From contig QNZW01000188.1 of the NCBI GenBank assembly GCA_003978375.1, forward strand, positions 1 to 9,272: 9,272 nucleotides of DNA, in the 5' to 3' direction. Position 1 is the stretch's first letter, and every line of letters starts with the position of its first letter. The stretch comes from Sulfurovum sp. (GTDB lineage Bacteria > Campylobacterota > Campylobacteria > Campylobacterales > Sulfurovaceae). A model generated the notes under the pieces. The model had not been told where the DNA came from. It made no database searches and saw nothing but the letters and a program-made list of their open reading frames with translations. The translations under genes and the position numbers were made by a program. Of this stretch, positions 6,853 to 9,272 are shown piece after piece.

Positions 6853-9272
6853 ATGCAACACAAGATTGTTATAGTTATAATGCTTATTACCGTATTCATG
6901 GTTTCTTTTTCTATTTTACCTAAGTACATGAAGTATCAACCTCTCACTAAAAATACATACACGTCTCACAGTTGTCATGTAACTAAAAAAAATAAATGGT
7001 CCAAATTTAAAGAGGAGGATAAAGATAATTTTTTTATACATCCTGGTGAAATAAATGCGACTAGTGGCATATTTAATTTTAAAGAAAATGGTTTTATTGA
7101 TATGGATTTTTTTATATCCAATAAACTAGGAGATATACAATTTACGATTAAAAAAAATGCGATTAAACTAAAAGAGTTTATACTTACCAATCAACATCCT
7201 TATCATCTTAATATCGCTATTAATAAAGGTGATACAGTAGAAATCATTGCAGATAAACATGGTAGTACCAACTCTGATTGGGGACGATTTACCATACACT
7301 TTGAAAAAGGACTTTTTACTTATCTTAAAAATCTTATGGTTCCATTATTATGGGTGATACTTTTTGTTTTTTTATTAAGCAAAAAATATACTTTTTTTGC
7401 CCTAAGTACCTATATACTCTTTTTGCTCTTTGTGGCTTCAGAAAAACTCAATTTCACTACCCTTGACATCAATAATATACTCACCTATATGTCTATTGCT
7501 TTTTTCATTACATTTGTTTTTATATGGATATACCAAGAATCTTTGTCCCTTAAAACTGTCAAAGTCTCTTTTATCTCCAATCTTTTTCTTGCATTTTTTG
7601 TCATGCTAATTCCTCTTATTTTTATGATTTATAAACTCAATTTCAATCTACCAGTAAATAAAGATATTTTATTTGCTATCTTTCAATCAAACGGCGAAGA
7701 GTCATATGAATATATTGTAAATTTTATTTCACCACCGTATATATTTTTATTTCTATTTCTATTGAGTCTTGTCACATTTTTACTCTATTTTCAAGAAAAA
7801 AAAGATCCTATACCTATTAGTAGAGCGACACTATTGTTTTTTTTAATTGCATTTTCTATTCTTCCAATTATGCTGTTTTCACAACTCAAACTACCTTCTT
7901 ATTTTTTAAAAAATTTTCATCAATATACCATAGAGCTACAGCGTTTTAAGCAGGTTCAACAACAAAGAAAAACTGGCAAAATTGATTATGATGCATCTAA
8001 AAAAGAAAAAGGTGAAACCTATATTGTGATTATAGGAGAATCACTTAATAAAAATCATATGGGTCTTTATGGATATTTTAGAGACACCACACCTCATTTG
8101 TCGACACTGGCTACAAAAAATGATTTACTGATATTTAACAATGTCTACTCCAATCACACCCATACCGTACCCGTATTAAGTCTAAGTTTAACTCAAGCAA
8201 ATCAATACAATCATAAAGAGTACTATAGCTCTTTATCTATCTTAGATATACTCAATAAAGCCGATATTGATACCTATTGGATTAGCAACCAATCGATGTA
8301 TGGCTTATGGGACAATATGGTCTCTGTACTTGCACATCAAGCCAAACATCTTATCTCTTTAAATGTCTCTATAGGCACCGAAATTAGACCACAAAAATAT
8401 GATGCAGCACTTATCCCAAAAATCAAAAAAGCACTAGAAGAAAAAACCAATCAAACAAAAGTCATCTTCGTACATTTATATGGCAATCATCATGCCTATT
8501 ATAATAGATATCCTCACAAGACATTTACCAAATACAATAAAGCACTAAAAATCAGTGAATTTGGAAAAAATATTTTAAAGAACAATCAAGTGAACCATTA
8601 TGATAATAGTGTGGTGTATAACGATTATGTTGTCTCCTCCATCCTTACATTACTTCAAAAAGAACAAGGTGTTAGAGGGTTGATTTATATGTCTGATCAT
8701 GCAGATGATGCCATAAGAGCAAAAGGACATAGCTGTGATAGATTTACCTATGACATGTCTCAAATTCCAATGATAATGTGGTTTAGCAATAGCTATCAAA
8801 AAATCTATGCAAATCAATACCATACGCTTCTTAAACATAAAGAAAAATTGTACTCTAATGATATGTTTTATAATACACTCATAGGCATATTTAATATTCA
8901 AACCACCCAATATAATCCAGCCTATGATTTGAGTTCTACTCACTATGCACTCAAGCCAAAAGATGCCCTTATCTTGCATGGACAAAAACATTACATCGAT
9001 GAAAAAAACCATATATACTGGCAAACAGAAAATGCAAAATATCTTCTAAAAAGCCATCAATCTTCTAGAATTTTCCCCTCCCATGTCTACTATATAAAAA
9101 AACTAAAAAAGCTTGAATATCTTGGATTTAAATCTTTTGAGATAGACGTACAATGGAAAAATAATCATTTAGAAATTTTAGATAACAATATCTCAACTTC
9201 TATGCATTTAGAGACATTTTTATCAAATACAAATCTTTCTGCCCTAGAAAAAATATGGATTGATTGTCAAAA
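6853..9272 (+). CDS. Phosphoethanolamine transferase (EptC/CptA type) with extra C-terminal domain, 3' end beyond the window
   Basis: This family moves phosphoethanolamine from phosphatidylethanolamine to lipid A, core sugars or surface proteins in the periplasm. 806 residues are visible with no stop. Order of parts: N-terminal helix (5-22), beta-rich extracytoplasmic segment (25-150, KGDT at 125-128), six membrane segments (about 159-342), then the alkaline-phosphatase-type domain. IIGES gives zinc ligand E396. SNHTHTVPVLS has T436 exactly 40 residues later, matching E240/T280 of Neisseria EptA, so T436 is the likely nucleophile. HLYGNHHAYY (541-550) is the substrate-side motif, SDH gives D615 and H616, and KGH gives H626. 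DILFAIFQSNGEES and YWISNQSMYG are also typical of the family. After about residue 690 an additional domain begins with FKSFEIDVQW (E763, D765), like the start of a GDPD/PLC-like barrel. The ATG at 6853 is preferred over 6847 because GAGGG (6840-6844) lies eight bases upstream rather than two. Membrane segments were read by eye. Confidence 0.9.
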   Translation, partial: MQHKIVIVIMLITVFMVSFSILPKYMKYQPLTKNTYTSHSCHVTKKNKWSKFKEEDKDNFFIHPGEINATSGIFNFKENGFIDMDFFISNKLGDIQFTIKKNAIKLKEFILTNQHPYHLNIAINKGDTVEIIADKHGSTNSDWGRFTIHFEKGLFTYLKNLMVPLLWVILFVFLLSKKYTFFALSTYILFLLFVASEKLNFTTLDINNILTYMSIAFFITFVFIWIYQESLSLKTVKVSFISNLFLAFFVMLIPLIFMIYKLNFNLPVNKDILFAIFQSNGEESYEYIVNFISPPYIFLFLFLLSLVTFLLYFQEKKDPIPISRATLLFFLIAFSILPIMLFSQLKLPSYFLKNFHQYTIELQRFKQVQQQRKTGKIDYDASKKEKGETYIVIIGESLNKNHMGLYGYFRDTTPHLSTLATKNDLLIFNNVYSNHTHTVPVLSLSLTQANQYNHKEYYSSLSILDILNKADIDTYWISNQSMYGLWDNMVSVLAHQAKHLISLNVSIGTEIRPQKYDAALIPKIKKALEEKTNQTKVIFVHLYGNHHAYYNRYPHKTFTKYNKALKISEFGKNILKNNQVNHYDNSVVYNDYVVSSILTLLQKEQGVRGLIYMSDHADDAIRAKGHSCDRFTYDMSQIPMIMWFSNSYQKIYANQYHTLLKHKEKLYSNDMFYNTLIGIFNIQTTQYNPAYDLSSTHYALKPKDALILHGQKHYIDEKNHIYWQTENAKYLLKSHQSSRIFPSHVYYIKKLKKLEYLGFKSFEIDVQWKNNHLEILDNNISTSMHLETFLSNTNLSALEKIWIDCQ

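Noticed and set aside
6729..6923. Plus-strand 64-residue open frame before the phosphoethanolamine transferase
   Set aside because: It has no ribosome binding site, overlaps the leader hairpin and the start of the real gene in another frame, and its composition is not protein-like.
8650..9024. Minus-strand open frame of 124 residues near the right end
   Set aside because: It lies entirely within the phosphoethanolamine transferase, covering its SDH metal-ligand region, and has no recognisable features.
1..9272. CRISPR arrays, tRNA or rRNA genes, insertion sequences, phage genes
   Set aside because: No regularly spaced repeats, cloverleaf-like segments, transposase motifs or terminal repeats were seen on either strand; coding density is high throughout.

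Overview
The window is AT-rich and compact, with no gene-free stretch longer than about 160 bases. It looks like the chromosome of a member of Campylobacterota (formerly Epsilonproteobacteria). The main clue is the gene order gatC - cvpA-like - fur - lysS, which matches from memory the Campylobacter jejuni block that continues into glyA. T-rich stretches ahead of TATAAT-type -10 boxes fit the same group. A ferredoxin:thioredoxin reductase-type protein suggests a free-living, Sulfurovum/Sulfurimonas-like lithotroph rather than a host-adapted Campylobacter, but genus is inference.

Left part (1-1591, minus strand): three genes read leftward. In transcription order they are an FTR catalytic-subunit-like iron-sulfur protein, a single-domain rhodanese, and dapE, which runs off the left edge. 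The rhodanese and dapE are 11 bases apart and probably co-transcribed. A divergent promoter region (1592-1743) separates this group from the plus-strand genes and holds a spaced inverted repeat.

Middle part (1744-4878, plus strand): housekeeping genes gatC (tRNA-dependent amidotransferase subunit), cvpA-like membrane protein, fur (iron regulator) and lysS (lysyl-tRNA synthetase). lysS starts with TTG behind a strong ribosome binding site and carries a C-terminal four-cysteine, zinc-ribbon-like extension.

Right part (4903-9272, plus strand): two large envelope enzymes lie where glyA would be expected in Campylobacter. The first is a GT-C type polytopic glycosyltransferase. The second is a phosphoethanolamine transferase of the EptC/CptA kind, cut by the right edge. 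Both have a single N-terminal membrane helix followed by a beta-rich extracytoplasmic segment containing a similar K-G-D-T motif, and then the polytopic membrane part. After its alkaline-phosphatase-type catalytic domain the transferase continues into a second domain that resembles the start of a GDPD/PLC-like phosphodiesterase barrel. The pair may act together on a surface glycan, lipid A or glycoprotein. This pair and the lysS tail are the most unusual parts of the window.
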